Positions 26,715 through 36,552 are shown, counted from the stretch's first letter. The stretch: DNA of 64,000 nt from Streptomyces natalensis ATCC 27448 (GCF_000935125.1 NZ_JRKI01000017.1:62001-126000), one strand, 5' to 3'. A program made the numbers and translations. The notes: a model not told the origin generated them from the sequence alone.

Positions 26715-29700
26715 CTACCGCGCGTTGAAGTACTTCGCCTCCGGGTGGTGGATGACGATGGCGTCGGTGGACTGCTCGGGGTGCAGCTGGAACTCCTCGG
26801 AGAGCTGGACGCCGATCCGTTCCGGCTGGAGCAGGTCCGCGATCTTGGCGCGGTCCTCCAGATCGGGGCAGGCGCCGTAGCCCAGCGAGAAGCGCGCACC
26901 GCGGTACTTCAGCGCGAACATGTCCTCGACGTCGGCCGGGTCCTCGCCGGCGAAGCCCAGCTCCGAGCGGACCCGGGCGTGCCAGTACTCGGCCAGTGCT
27001 TCGGCCAACTGGACGGACAGGCCGTGCAGTTCGAGGTAGTCGCGGTAGGAGTTGGCCTCGAAGAGCTTGGCCGTCTCCGTGCCGATCTTCGAGCCGACGG
27101 TGACGACCTGGAGGCCGACGACATCGGGCTCGCCGGACTCCTCCGGGCGGAAGAAGTCCGCCAGGCACAGCCGGCGGCCGCGGCGCTGGCGCGGGAAGGT
27201 GAAGCGGGTGCGTTCGGTGCCGTCCTCGTTGAGCAGGATGAGGTCGTCGCCCTTGGAGTGGCAGGGGAAGTAGCCGTGCACCACCGCGGCTTCCAGCAGG
27301 TTCTCGGTCTGGAGCTTGTCCAGCCAGCCGCGCAGCCGGGGGCGGCCCTCGGTCTCCACCAACTCCTCGTAGGTGGGGCCCTCGCCCGTACGGGCCTGCT
27401 TGAGGCCCCACTGGCCCTTGAAGAGCGCACCCTCGTCCAGCCAGGAGGCGTAGTCGGCGAGCTGGATGCCCTTGACGACGCGGGTGCCCCAGAACGGCGG
27501 GGTGGGGACGGGATTGTCGGTGGCGACGTCGGAGCGCACCGAGCCCTCGGGCTCGGCGACCTCCAGGACGGGGGTGTCCTTCTTGGCCACGCGGCGCTGC
27601 TTGAGCTCGGGCAGCGCCGCGCCGGGCACGCCGCGCTTGACGGCGATGAGGGCGTCCATCAGGCGCAGGCCCTCGAAGGCGTCCCGGGCGTAGCGGACTT
27701 CGCCCTCGTAGATCTCGTGGAGGTCCTGCTCGACATAGGCGCGGGTGAGGGCCGCGCCGCCGAGGATGACGGGGAAGTCGGCGGCCATCTTGCGCTGGTT
27801 GAGCTCTTCCAGGTTCTCCTTCATGATCACGGTGGACTTGACCAGGAGCCCGGACATGCCGATGACGTCGGCCCGGTGTTCCTCGGCGGCTTCCAGGATC
27901 GCGGAGACCGGCTGCTTGATGCCGAGGTTGACGACGTTGTAGCCGTTGTTGGACAGGATGATGTCGACGAGGTTCTTGCCGATGTCGTGGACGTCGCCGC
28001 GGACGGTGGCGAGCACGATGGTGCCCTTGCCCTCCGCGTCCGACTTCTCCATGTGCGGCTCCAGATAGGCCACCGCGGACTTCATGACCTCGGCGGACTG
28101 GAGGACGAACGGCAGCTGCATCTGGCCGGAGCCGAACAGCTCGCCGACGACCTTCATGCCCTCCAGGAGGGTGTCGTTGACGATCTCCAGCGCGGGGCGC
28201 TCGGCCAGCGCCGTGTCCAGGTCGGCCTCCAGGCCGTTCTTCTCGCCGTCGATGATGCGGCGCTTGAGGCGCTCCTCCAGCGGCAGGGCGAGCAGTTCCT
28301 CGGCCTTGCCGGCCTTCATCGACTTCATGTTGACGCCCTCGAACAGCGCCATCAGCTTCTGGAGGGGGTCATAGCCTTCGGCGCGCCGGTCGTAGACCAG
28401 ATCGAGGGCGGCCTTGACCTGCTCCTCCTCCAGGCGCGCGATCGGCAGGATCTTGGAGGCGTGCACGATCGCCGAGTCCAGACCAGCCTTCACGCACTCG
28501 TCGAGGAAGACGGAGTTGAGGACGACGCGGGCGGCCGGGTTGAGGCCGAAGGAGATGTTGGACAGGCCCAGCGTGGTCTGCACGTCCGGATGGCGGTGCT
28601 TCAGCTCGCGGATCGCCTCGATGGTGGCGATGCCGTCGCCCCGGGACTCCTCCTGGCCCGTGCAGATGGTGAAGGTCAGGCAGTCGATGAGGATGTCCGA
28701 CTCGTGGATGCCCCAGTTCGTCGTCAGGTCCTCGATGAGGCGCTCGGCGATAGCGACCTTGTGCTCGACGGTGCGGGCCTGGCCCTCCTCGTCGATGGTC
28801 AGCGCGATCAGCGCGGCACCGTGCTCCTTGGCCAGCGTCGTGACCTTCGCAAAACGCGACTCGGGGCCGTCGCCGTCCTCGTAGTTGACGGAATTGATCA
28901 CCGCGCGCCCGCCGAGCTTCTCCAGCCCCGCCTGGATCACCGGGACCTCGGTGGAGTCCAGCACGATGGGCAGGGTGGAGGCGGTGGCGAAGCGGCCCGC
29001 CAGCTCCTGCATATCGGCGACGCCGTCCCGGCCGACGTAGTCCACGCACAGGTCGAGCATGTGCGCGCCCTCGCGGATCTGGTCGCGGGCCATCTCCACA
29101 CAGTCGTCCCAGCGGGCATCCAGCATGGCCTCGCGGAACTTCTTCGAACCGTTGGCGTTGGTGCGCTCACCGATCGCCATGTACGAGGTGACCTGACGGA
29201 ACGGCACGGTCTGGTAGAGGGAGGCGGCGCCGGGCTCGGGGCGCGGGGCACGCTGCGGCGGCTGCATGTCACGCACGCGCTCGACGACCTGACGCAGATG
29301 CTCGGGCGTGGAACCACAGCAGCCACCGACCAGGGAGAGGCCGTAGCTGTTGATGAAGTTCTCCTGCGCGTCCGCCATCTCCGGCGGGGTCAGCGGGAAG
29401 TGCGCGCCGTCCTTGGTCAGGACCGGCAGGCCGGCGTTCGGCATGCACATCAGCGGCGTCTGCGAGTGCTGGGCGAGATAGCGCAGGTGCTCACTCATCT
29501 CGGCCGGGCCCGTCGAACAGTTCAGGCCGATCAGGTCGATGCCCAGCGGCTCCAGGGCGGTCAGCGCCGCGCCGATCTCCGAGCCGAGCAGCATGACGCC
29601 GGTGGTCTCGAAGGCAAGGGAGCAGATCAGCGGTACGGAAACGCCGAGGGCGTCCATCGCCCGGCGGGCGCCGATCAGGCTGGACTTGGTCTGGAGCAGG

Positions 29701-30224
29701 TCCTGGGTGGTCTCGACGATCAGCGCGTCGGCGCCGCCGGCGAGCAGGCCCTCGGCGTTCTGCTGGTAGCCGTCGCGGATCGTGGCGTAGTCGATGTGGC
29801 CGAGCGAGGGCAGCTTGGTACCGGGGCCGATCGAGCCGAGCACCCAGCGCTGCCGGCCGTCCTTCGCGGCGAACTCGTCGGCGACCTCGCGGGCGATCCG
29901 GGCTCCGGCCTCGGACAGCTCCACGATCCGGTCGGCGATCTCGTACTCGCTGGAAGCGGTGTAGTTGGAGCCGAAGGTGTTGGTCTCGACGCAGTCCACA
30001 CCGACGGCGTAGTACTCCTCGTGGACCGAGCGGACGATGTCGGGGCGGGTGACGTTGAGGATCTCGTTGCAGCCCTCCAGCTGCTGAAAGTCCTCGAGAG
30101 TGGGGTCCTGCGCCTGCAGCATCGTCCCCATCGCGCCGTCGGCGACCACCACGCGCGAGGCGAGGGCCTCACGCAGTGATTCGGCTCGGGACGGGCTGGT
30201 GGACGATGGCGTGTACGAGGCCAT
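26715..30224 (-). CDS. metH: Cobalamin-dependent methionine synthase MetH
   Basis: MetH methylates homocysteine using methyltetrahydrofolate through B12. The 1169-aa protein has all modules in order: the homocysteine domain (about 20-340) with zinc ligands in GLNCSTGP and GGCCGSTPEH; a pterin-binding domain (IGERTNANGSKKFREAM); a B12 cap and cobalamin domain with DVHDIGKN, whose His746 is the lower axial ligand; and a C-terminal SAM reactivation domain with PEAKYFNAR at the end. ATG 30224 has GGGAG upstream; a longer in-frame extension is rejected as non-conserved. It diverges from gylR. I see no B12 riboswitch in the 238-bp upstream region. Confidence 0.97.
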   Translation of the reverse strand: MASYTPSSTSPSRAESLREALASRVVVADGAMGTMLQAQDPTLEDFQQLEGCNEILNVTRPDIVRSVHEEYYAVGVDCVETNTFGSNYTASSEYEIADRIVELSEAGARIAREVADEFAAKDGRQRWVLGSIGPGTKLPSLGHIDYATIRDGYQQNAEGLLAGGADALIVETTQDLLQTKSSLIGARRAMDALGVSVPLICSLAFETTGVMLLGSEIGAALTALEPLGIDLIGLNCSTGPAEMSEHLRYLAQHSQTPLMCMPNAGLPVLTKDGAHFPLTPPEMADAQENFINSYGLSLVGGCCGSTPEHLRQVVERVRDMQPPQRAPRPEPGAASLYQTVPFRQVTSYMAIGERTNANGSKKFREAMLDARWDDCVEMARDQIREGAHMLDLCVDYVGRDGVADMQELAGRFATASTLPIVLDSTEVPVIQAGLEKLGGRAVINSVNYEDGDGPESRFAKVTTLAKEHGAALIALTIDEEGQARTVEHKVAIAERLIEDLTTNWGIHESDILIDCLTFTICTGQEESRGDGIATIEAIRELKHRHPDVQTTLGLSNISFGLNPAARVVLNSVFLDECVKAGLDSAIVHASKILPIARLEEEQVKAALDLVYDRRAEGYDPLQKLMALFEGVNMKSMKAGKAEELLALPLEERLKRRIIDGEKNGLEADLDTALAERPALEIVNDTLLEGMKVVGELFGSGQMQLPFVLQSAEVMKSAVAYLEPHMEKSDAEGKGTIVLATVRGDVHDIGKNLVDIILSNNGYNVVNLGIKQPVSAILEAAEEHRADVIGMSGLLVKSTVIMKENLEELNQRKMAADFPVILGGAALTRAYVEQDLHEIYEGEVRYARDAFEGLRLMDALIAVKRGVPGAALPELKQRRVAKKDTPVLEVAEPEGSVRSDVATDNPVPTPPFWGTRVVKGIQLADYASWLDEGALFKGQWGLKQARTGEGPTYEELVETEGRPRLRGWLDKLQTENLLEAAVVHGYFPCHSKGDDLILLNEDGTERTRFTFPRQRRGRRLCLADFFRPEESGEPDVVGLQVVTVGSKIGTETAKLFEANSYRDYLELHGLSVQLAEALAEYWHARVRSELGFAGEDPADVEDMFALKYRGARFSLGYGACPDLEDRAKIADLLQPERIGVQLSEEFQLHPEQSTDAIVIHHPEAKYFNAR

Positions 30225-30427
30225 GGAGATGCTCCCTGGTTGCGACGGCTGTCGGCTTTGCGTCCTCCCTGAGAGGGCGCACCCGGCCAGCGTAGCTGCC
30301 GGTCCCGTACAGGGGTTCCCCATTCCACGCCGTGGACAGCGGGGCCGGGTGGGGGGTCCCTGGACTATTCATGATCATTGGCAGACCCTGTCTTCTGCCC
30401 ATGAGTCGGCATGGACCGATATCGTTT

Positions 30428-30440
30428 GGCATTGTCGAAC
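30428..30440 (+). promoter_or_regulatory. GylR-type operator half upstream of gylR
   Basis: The 13-mer GGCATTGTCGAAC sits 22 bp before the gylR start and is repeated exactly at 31317-31329 before glpF. GylR is known to autoregulate and to repress the glycerol operon in S. coelicolor, so these are its probable binding sites. Confidence 0.65.
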
Positions 30441-30462
30441 CACATACCTCGGAGGTTGCCCG

Positions 30463-31227
30463 ATGGCTCGCACCATCCAGTCGCTGGAGCGAGCGGCCGC
30501 AATGCTGCGGCTGCTCGCAGGAGGGGAGCGGCGACTGGGGCTCTCCGACATCTCCTCGTCGCTGGGGCTGGCCAAGGGCACCGCCCACGGAATACTGCGC
30601 ACGCTCCAGCAGGAGGGCTTCGTCGAACAGGACGCGGTCTCGGGCCGCTACCAGTTGGGCGCGGAGCTGCTGCGCCTGGGCAACAGCTATCTGGACGTGC
30701 ACGAGCTGCGCGCCCGCGCCCTGGTGTGGACCGACGATCTGGCCCGGTCCAGCGGGGAGGCGGTCTATCTGGGCGTGCTGCACCAGCAGGGCGTCCTGAT
30801 CGTGCACCACGTCTTCCGGCCCGACGACAGCCGGCAGGTGCTGGAGGTCGGGGCGATGCATCCGCTGCACTGCACGGCGCTGGGCAAGGTGCTCTCGGCG
30901 TACGACCCGGTGGCGCACAGCGAGGCCGCGGAGGCGGAGCGGCAGGCACTCACCCCGCGCACGGTGACGGACCTGGCCGACTTCGAGAAGCTGCTGGACC
31001 TGGCCCGTGCGCGCGGCTGGGCCGCGGACGTGGAGGAGACCTGGGACGGCGTCGCCTCGGTGGCCGCGCCGATCCATGACCGGCGGCGGATGCCGGTTGG
31101 TGCGGTGGGTGTCACAGGGGCCGTCGAGCGGGTCTGCCGGGAGGGTGAACTGCGGCCGGAAATCATCGCTGCGGTGAGGGATTGTGCACGCGCGGTGTCA
31201 AGGGATCTTGGCGCAGGACGCTTTTGA
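30463..31227 (+). CDS. gylR: IclR-family glycerol operon regulator GylR
   Basis: GylR is the glycerol/glycerol-3-phosphate-responsive repressor of the gyl operon. The 254-aa protein has an IclR winged HTH (about 5-65, LERAAAMLRLLAGGERRLGL, SSLGLAKGTAHGILRTLQQEGF) and a GAF-like effector domain (about 80-250) with VYLGVLHQQGVLIVHHVF, HPLHCTALGKVLSAY and VASVAAPIHDRR. ATG 30463 has GGAGG 8 bp upstream and gives the exact length expected for GylR. It precedes glpF-glpK-glpD in the same orientation, the classical arrangement. Confidence 0.96.
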   Translation: MARTIQSLERAAAMLRLLAGGERRLGLSDISSSLGLAKGTAHGILRTLQQEGFVEQDAVSGRYQLGAELLRLGNSYLDVHELRARALVWTDDLARSSGEAVYLGVLHQQGVLIVHHVFRPDDSRQVLEVGAMHPLHCTALGKVLSAYDPVAHSEAAEAERQALTPRTVTDLADFEKLLDLARARGWAADVEETWDGVASVAAPIHDRRRMPVGAVGVTGAVERVCREGELRPEIIAAVRDCARAVSRDLGAGRF

Positions 31228-31273
31228 CCGAAACGCACCGCTTTGTTCACGTAATTATTTCGCCACGGAAGTC

Positions 31274-31302
31274 TTGACGGGGTCCTTACGGTGAACAAAA
31301 CT
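31274..31302 (+). promoter_or_regulatory. Possible promoter of the glycerol operon
   Basis: TTGACG (31274-31279), a 17-bp spacer and AAAACT (31297-31302) resemble a vegetative promoter just upstream of the GylR operator at 31317. Only the -35 box is strong. Confidence 0.35.
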
Positions 31303-31316
31303 GCCGTTCGTCGGTC

Positions 31317-31342
31317 GGCATTGTCGAACACCTAACGACAAT
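31317..31342 (+). promoter_or_regulatory. GylR operator upstream of glpF
   Basis: This site contains the 13-mer GGCATTGTCGAAC (31317-31329) shared with the gylR promoter. It also forms a perfect 7-bp inverted repeat, ATTGTCG (31320-31326) and CGACAAT (31336-31342), with a 9-nt spacer. It is placed to block transcription of glpFKD. Confidence 0.65.
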
Positions 31343-31454
31343 ATTCGCTATGGTGGGCGCTGCCGCCGGTCGACCACCGCCCTCTCGGAGGGCGCGGACC
31401 ACCGGAGGGACCCGGGGTTCGCCTTCCCCTGGACGAAGGACAAAGGAGTCGCCG

Positions 31455-32240
31455 GTGTCCAGCTCCGACATCTTCCTCAGCGAAACAATCGGTACTGCCG
31501 TACTGCTCTTGATGGGTGGTGGCGTCTGCGCCGCCGTCACGTTCAAGCGCTCCAAGGCACACAACGCCGGATGGGTGGCCATCGCCTTCGGGTGGGGCTT
31601 CGCCGTCCTGACGGGCGCGTACATCGCCGCGAAGTCCGGCGCCCACCTCAACCCCGCGGTCACCGTCGCCGTAGCCATCACCGGCGGCATCAAGTGGAGC
31701 CAGGCGCCCGTCTACTTCGCGGGCGAAATGCTCGGCGCCATGATCGGCGCCGTCCTGGTCTACCTCGCGTACTACGGACAGTTCCGGGCGCATCTGACCG
31801 ACCCCGAGGTGCTGGCGGACCACTCCAGCGAAGAGGGCCTGGTCGACCCGAAGGCCGCGCCCAAGGCCGGCCCGGTGCTCGGCATCTTCTCCACCGGCCC
31901 GGAGATCCGGAACACGGTGCAGAACCTCGTCACGGAGATCATCGCCACCATCGTGCTCGTGCTGGCGATCCTCTGCCTCGGCCTGACCAAGGGCATCGCC
32001 CTCTCCGGCATCGGTGTGCTGCTCGTGGCCCTGGTGGTCACCGGCATCGGTCTGTCGCTCGGCGGCCCGACCGGATACGCCATCAACCCGGTCCGCGACC
32101 TCGGTCCGCGCATCGTGCACGCACTGCTGCCGCTGCCGAACAAGGGCGGTTCAGACTGGGGCTACGCCTGGATCCCGGTCGTCGGCCCGCTCATCGGCGG
32201 AGCCATCGCCGGTGGCATCTACCAGGTGGCGTTCGCATAA
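31455..32240 (+). CDS. glpF: Glycerol uptake facilitator GlpF (MIP family)
   Basis: An aquaglyceroporin that lets glycerol diffuse through the membrane. The 261-aa protein has about six membrane spans, the first NPA box in [10 protein letters not shown] and the second box altered to NPV ([12 protein letters not shown]); the Arg and Asp after it mark a glycerol channel rather than a water channel. GTG 31455 has AAGGAG 6 bp upstream. It heads the glpF-glpK-glpD operon (gylC-A-B in older Streptomyces naming). Confidence 0.95.
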   Translation: MSSSDIFLSETIGTAVLLLMGGGVCAAVTFKRSKAHNAGWVAIAFGWGFAVLTGAYIAAKSGAHLNPAVTVAVAITGGIKWSQAPVYFAGEMLGAMIGAVLVYLAYYGQFRAHLTDPEVLADHSSEEGLVDPKAAPKAGPVLGIFSTGPEIRNTVQNLVTEIIATIVLVLAILCLGLTKGIALSGIGVLLVALVVTGIGLSLGGPTGYAINPVRDLGPRIVHALLPLPNKGGSDWGYAWIPVVGPLIGGAIAGGIYQVAFA

Positions 32241-32289
32241 GCCGCCTGACCGCCCCGACTCCGCCCGCACAGACTTCTTGGAGCACACC

Positions 32290-33834
32290 ATGAGCGACAC
32301 CCCCAGCACCTCCTCGCACGGCCACGGCCCCTTCATCGCGGCGATCGACCAGGGCACGACCTCCAGCCGCTGCATCGTCTTCGACAAGGACGGCCGGATC
32401 GTGTCGGTCGACCAGAAGGAGCACGAGCAGATCTTCCCGAAGCCCGGGTGGGTCGAGCACAACGCGACCGAGATCTGGACCAACGTCCAGCAGGTCGTCG
32501 ACAGCGCCGTCGAGAAGGCGGGCATCACGGCCAAGGACGTCAAGGCCATCGGCATCACCAACCAGCGCGAGACCACCGTGCTGTGGGACAAGAACACCGG
32601 TGAGCCCGTCCACAACGCCATCGTCTGGCAGGACACCCGCACCGACGCGCTCTGCCGGGAGCTCGGCCGCAACGTCGGCCAGGACCGCTTCCGCCGCGAG
32701 ACCGGCCTGCCGCTGGCCTCCTACTTCGCCGGCCCGAAGATCCGCTGGCTGCTCGACAACGTCGAGGGCCTGCGCGAGCGCGCCGAGCGCGGCGACATCC
32801 TCTTCGGCACGATGGACTCCTGGGTCATCTGGAACCTCACCGGCGGCGTCAACGGCGGCCACCACGTCACCGACGTGACCAACGCCTCGCGCACCATGCT
32901 GATGAACCTCCACAACCTGGAGTGGGACGAGAAGATCCTCGCGTCCATGGACATCCCGGCCGCCGTGCTGCCGGAGATCAAGTCCTCCGCCGAGGTCTAC
33001 GGCACCAGCGCGTCCGGCGTCCTCGCCGGCGTCCCGGTCGCCTCCGCGCTCGGCGACCAGCAGGCCGCGCTCTTCGGCCAGACCTGTTTCGCGCAGGGCG
33101 AGGCCAAGTCCACGTACGGCACCGGCACCTTCATGCTGATGAACACCGGGCATGAGCCGGTCAACTCGTACAACGGCCTGCTGACCACCGTCGGTTACCG
33201 CATCGGCGACCAGCAGCCGGTCTACGCCCTGGAAGGCTCCATCGCCGTCACCGGCTCGCTGGTGCAGTGGATGCGCGACCAGATGGGCCTGATCAACTCC
33301 GCGGCCGAGATCGAGACGCTGGCCAGCACCGTCGAGGACAACGGCGGCGCCTACTTCGTCCCGGCCTTCTCCGGCCTGTTCGCCCCCTACTGGCGCTCCG
33401 ATGCGCGCGGTGTGATCGCGGGCCTGACCCGCTACGTCACCAAGGCGCACATCGCCCGCGCCGTCCTCGAGGCCACCGCCTGGCAGACCCGTGAGATCAC
33501 CGACGCCATGACCAAGGACTCCGGCGTCGAACTGACCGCACTCAAGGTCGACGGCGGTATGACCTCCAACAACCTGCTGATGCAGACCATCTCGGACTTC
33601 CTGGACGCCCCAGTGGTGCGCCCGATGGTCGCCGAGACGACCTGCCTCGGCGCTGCCTATGCGGCCGGACTGGCCGTCGGCTTCTGGTCCAGCACCGACG
33701 AACTGCGCGCCAACTGGCGCCGGGCCGCCGAATGGACCCCCCGGATGGACGCGGCCACCCGTGACCGCGAATACAAGAGCTGGCTCAAGGCCGTCGAGCG
33801 GACCATGGGCTGGCTCGACGACGACGAGAGCTGA
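32290..33834 (+). CDS. glpK: Glycerol kinase GlpK
   Basis: GlpK phosphorylates glycerol to sn-glycerol-3-phosphate with ATP. The 514-aa FGGY-family protein has the phosphate-1 motif [15 protein letters not shown] near 20, the substrate residues in [18 protein letters not shown] and [13 protein letters not shown], and the second-domain motif [13 protein letters not shown], followed by [14 protein letters not shown]. It starts 50 bp after glpF and is followed by glpD after 13 bp, so the three are one transcript under GylR. Confidence 0.97.
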   Translation: MSDTPSTSSHGHGPFIAAIDQGTTSSRCIVFDKDGRIVSVDQKEHEQIFPKPGWVEHNATEIWTNVQQVVDSAVEKAGITAKDVKAIGITNQRETTVLWDKNTGEPVHNAIVWQDTRTDALCRELGRNVGQDRFRRETGLPLASYFAGPKIRWLLDNVEGLRERAERGDILFGTMDSWVIWNLTGGVNGGHHVTDVTNASRTMLMNLHNLEWDEKILASMDIPAAVLPEIKSSAEVYGTSASGVLAGVPVASALGDQQAALFGQTCFAQGEAKSTYGTGTFMLMNTGHEPVNSYNGLLTTVGYRIGDQQPVYALEGSIAVTGSLVQWMRDQMGLINSAAEIETLASTVEDNGGAYFVPAFSGLFAPYWRSDARGVIAGLTRYVTKAHIARAVLEATAWQTREITDAMTKDSGVELTALKVDGGMTSNNLLMQTISDFLDAPVVRPMVAETTCLGAAYAAGLAVGFWSSTDELRANWRRAAEWTPRMDAATRDREYKSWLKAVERTMGWLDDDES

Positions 33835-33847
33835 CGAGGAGCACATC

Positions 33848-35452
33848 ATGAGCACCCTGCAGAGCGTCCCGGCCCTCGGGACGCACCCGGCCAGCGGTTC
33901 CACCGCGAGCCGTGCCGAGACCCGGGAGCAGCTTTCCAAGGCGACGTACGACCTCCTGGTGATCGGCGGCGGCATCCTGGGCATCTCCACCGCCTGGCAT
34001 GCCGCGCAGGCCGGGCTGCGGGTGGCCCTGGTGGACGCCGGTGACTTCGCCGGCGCCACCTCCTCCGCCTCCTCCAAGCTGCTGCACGGCGGTCTGCGCT
34101 ACCTGCAGACCGGCGCGGTCAAGCTGGTGGCGGAGAACCACTTCGAGCGACGTGCGGTGTCCCGCCAGGTGGCACCGCACCTCGCCAACCCCCTGACCTT
34201 CTACCTGCCCGTCTACAAGGGCGGCCCGCACGGCGCGGCCAAGCTCGGCGCGGGCGTCTTCGCCTACTCCGCACTGTCCGCGTTCGGCGACGGCGTCGGC
34301 CACGTCATAAGCCCGGCCAAGGCCGCACGCGACGTGCCCGAACTGCGCACCGACAACCTCAAGGCCGTGGCCGTCTACGGCGACGACCAGATGAACGACT
34401 CGCGCATGGCCCTGATGACCGTCCGTGCCGCCGTCGCGGCCGGCGCCACGGTCCTCAACCACGCCGAGGTCACCGGCCTGCGCTTCACCCAGGGCCGGGT
34501 CACCGGCGCCGAACTCAAGGACCGCCTCGACGGCACCGAGTTCGGCGTCAGCGCCCGCCTGGTCCTCAACGCCACCGGCCCCTGGGTCGACCACCTGCGC
34601 AAGATGGAGGACCCGAACGCGGCCCCCTCCATCCGCCTGTCCAAGGGCGCGCACCTGGTCCTCAAGCGCACCGCCCCCTGGAAGGCCGCGCTGGCCACCC
34701 CGATCGACAAGTACCGCATCACCTTCGCCCTCCCCTGGGAGGACATGCTGCTGCTCGGCACCACCGACGAGGAGTACGAGGGCGACCCGGCCGACGTCGC
34801 CGTCAACGAGAAGGACACCGCCCAGATCCTGGACGAGGCCGCCTTCTCCATCCGCGACCAGCAGCTCTCCCGCGACCTGATCACGTACTCCTTCGCGGGT
34901 CTGCGGGTCCTGCCCGGCGGCCCCGGCGACACCTCCAAGGCCAAGCGCGAAACCGTCGTCACCGAAGGCAGCGGCGGAATGCTGTCCGTCGCCGGCGGCA
35001 AGTGGACGACCTTCCGGCACATCGGCCGCACGGTGATGAACAAGCTCGCCGCGCTGCCCGGCCACCCGCTGGCCGAGGACATGGAGCCGATCTCCCGTCT
35101 GCCGAAGAAGCTTCCGCTGCCCGGTATCGCCAACCCGAACGCGGTGGCCCACCGGCTGCTGGTCGACGGCGGCACCCCCGGCCCGCACATGGCCCCCGAC
35201 ACCGCCCGGCACCTGGCCACCCACTACGGGTCGCTGTCCTTCGACATCGCCCGGCTGGCCAACGAGAACCCCGCGCTCGCCGAGCGGATCCACCCCGACG
35301 CGCCGGAGATCTGGGCACAGGTCGCCTACGCCCGCGACCACGAGTGGGCCGAGACCGTCGATGACGTGCTGCGCCGCCGTACGACGCTGATGATCCGCGG
35401 CCTGGACACGGAGGACGTCCGGGCCCGGGTGAAGGGCATGCTGACCGACTGA
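33848..35452 (+). CDS. glpD: Aerobic glycerol-3-phosphate dehydrogenase GlpD
   Basis: GlpD oxidises glycerol-3-phosphate to dihydroxyacetone phosphate, passing electrons to quinone at the membrane. The 534-aa flavoprotein has the FAD-binding VIGGGILGISTAWHAAQAG at about 38-57, SSKLLHGGLRYLQTG, and the central NATGPWVDHL, with SVAGGKWTTFRHIG near the C-terminal part. ATG 33848 has GAGGAG 6 bp upstream. It completes the glycerol operon and is followed by a terminator. Confidence 0.97.
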   Translation: MSTLQSVPALGTHPASGSTASRAETREQLSKATYDLLVIGGGILGISTAWHAAQAGLRVALVDAGDFAGATSSASSKLLHGGLRYLQTGAVKLVAENHFERRAVSRQVAPHLANPLTFYLPVYKGGPHGAAKLGAGVFAYSALSAFGDGVGHVISPAKAARDVPELRTDNLKAVAVYGDDQMNDSRMALMTVRAAVAAGATVLNHAEVTGLRFTQGRVTGAELKDRLDGTEFGVSARLVLNATGPWVDHLRKMEDPNAAPSIRLSKGAHLVLKRTAPWKAALATPIDKYRITFALPWEDMLLLGTTDEEYEGDPADVAVNEKDTAQILDEAAFSIRDQQLSRDLITYSFAGLRVLPGGPGDTSKAKRETVVTEGSGGMLSVAGGKWTTFRHIGRTVMNKLAALPGHPLAEDMEPISRLPKKLPLPGIANPNAVAHRLLVDGGTPGPHMAPDTARHLATHYGSLSFDIARLANENPALAERIHPDAPEIWAQVAYARDHEWAETVDDVLRRRTTLMIRGLDTEDVRARVKGMLTD

Positions 35453-35475
35453 CGCCAGGTCAGGCCGGAAGGCGG

Positions 35476-35512
35476 CGACGAGGGGGCGGTCCACGGGGCC
35501 GCCCCCTCGTCG
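35476..35512 (+). terminator. Terminator of the glycerol operon
   Basis: A perfect 14-bp GC-rich stem (35476-35489 with 35499-35512) and 9-nt loop, followed by TCTGTGTG, 23 bp beyond the glpD stop. Confidence 0.85.
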
Positions 35513-35554
35513 TCTGTGTGCACCCCGCCGTGCCCGGGGAGGCCATAATGACCG

Positions 35555-35571
35555 CAGACATCGGATGTCTG
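35555..35571 (+). promoter_or_regulatory. FadR-type operator upstream of the regulator gene
   Basis: CAGACATC-G-GATGTCTG is a perfect 8-bp-arm palindrome with one central base, ending 16 bp before the FadR-type gene. The core CATCSGATG recurs at 39037-39045 at the far end of the catabolic cluster, suggesting autoregulation and control of the cluster. Confidence 0.7.
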
Positions 35572-35587
35572 TACGGGGAGGGCGGCC

Positions 35588-36259
35588 ATGGCGGTCACCG
35601 ACGAGGCCATCGAGAAGATCAAGGGCATGATCCTCTCCGGCGCGCTGCGGCCGGGCGACCGGCTGCCGAAGGAGAGCGAGCTGGCGGCCGAGCTGGGCCT
35701 GTCGCGCAATTCGCTGCGCGAGGCGGTGCGCGCGCTCTCCCTCATCCGCATCCTGGACGTCCGCCAGGGCGACGGCACCTATGTCACCAGTCTCGACCCC
35801 CAGCTGCTCCTGGAGGCCATGAGCTTCGTGGTGGACTTCCACCGCGACGACACGGTGCTGGAGTTCCTGGCCGTGCGCCGGATCCTGGAGCCGGCCGCGA
35901 CGGCGATGGCGGCCGGCCGGATCACCCCGGAGCAACTGGACGCGCTGGAGGGGCAGTTGACCGCGCCGGGACCCGAGCCGTCCGTGGAGGATCTGGTCGC
36001 CGGCGATCTGGAGTTCCATCGCACGATCGTCGCCGCCTCCGGCAACTCCGTCCTGTGCTCGCTGCTGGAGGGCCTGTCGGGCCCCACCACCCGGGCCCGG
36101 ATCTGGCGCGGTCTGACCCAGAAGGACGCGGTGGCCCGTACGCTCACCGAGCACCGGGCGATCCTCGGCGCCCTGCGCGACCGGGACGCACAGGCGGCGC
36201 AGGCGTGGGCGACGGTGCATATCGCCAGCGTGGAGCAGTGGCTGCGCGCATCGCTGTGA
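35588..36259 (+). CDS. FadR-subfamily GntR regulator (FCD domain)
   Basis: A 223-aa regulator with a GntR winged HTH (about 5-70, GALRPGDRLPKESELAAELGLSRNSLREAVRAL split across wing and recognition helix) and an FCD effector domain (about 90-215) with the metal-binding Asp/His residues in GDLEFHRTIVAASGN and TEHRAILGAL. It stands at one end of the degraded sugar-acid catabolic cluster and has a palindromic operator in front of it. By position and operator sharing it should repress that cluster; FCD regulators commonly sense sugar acids. It appears intact although its target genes are broken. Confidence 0.92.
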   Translation: MAVTDEAIEKIKGMILSGALRPGDRLPKESELAAELGLSRNSLREAVRALSLIRILDVRQGDGTYVTSLDPQLLLEAMSFVVDFHRDDTVLEFLAVRRILEPAATAMAAGRITPEQLDALEGQLTAPGPEPSVEDLVAGDLEFHRTIVAASGNSVLCSLLEGLSGPTTRARIWRGLTQKDAVARTLTEHRAILGALRDRDAQAAQAWATVHIASVEQWLRASL

Positions 36260-36308
36260 CCCGGGGCGGCTGCCGCGCCCGCTCCCCCGCCCCGCTCGCC
36301 TGCCGTGC

Positions 36309-36552
36309 TCAGGCCGCGAAGCCGCCGTCGACGGTGAGGGCGGCGCCCGATCCGTTTGACCACCTGCTCCGCAAGGTCCTCGCGGCTGCGGTACGTCAGC
36401 GCCACCGCGGCCCCGTCGGCGGCCGGCCGCACCGCGATCTCCGCGCCGATCCCCCGGCTGCCGCCGGTCACCAACGCCACCTTGCCGCCGAGCGGCCGCC
36501 CCTGGGCAGCCGTCTCCGCACTCGTCACCGCACTCGTCACCGCACACGTCAT
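36309..36552 (-). pseudogene. Remnant of a short-chain dehydrogenase, internally deleted and frameshifted
   Basis: The first 69 or so codons from ATG 36552 encode an SDR Rossmann start (GGKVALVTGGSRGIGAEIA, then VVKRI). At about 36345-36352 the frame shifts and the sequence continues directly as GAALTVDGGFAA plus stop (36309), the typical SDR C-terminus. The start and stop are out of phase by one base. About 170 residues, including the catalytic Tyr-x-x-x-Lys, are missing. By context (amidohydrolase, aldo/keto reductase and enolase-superfamily neighbours) it was probably a 2-keto-3-deoxy-L-fuconate dehydrogenase. Either a genomic deletion or an assembly collapse would explain it. Confidence 0.8.

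Noticed and set aside
26337..30179. A 1280-codon open frame on the + strand opposite metH
   Set aside because: It is the antisense shadow of metH created by high GC in third positions; it has no domain pattern and lies fully inside an obvious gene.
30225..30462. Possible B12 or SAM riboswitch before metH, or a TPP motif (CTGAGA at 30269)
   Set aside because: No B12-box or SAM-IV/SAM-I core was found on the metH strand, and the CTGAGA is on the opposite strand without the TPP second half.
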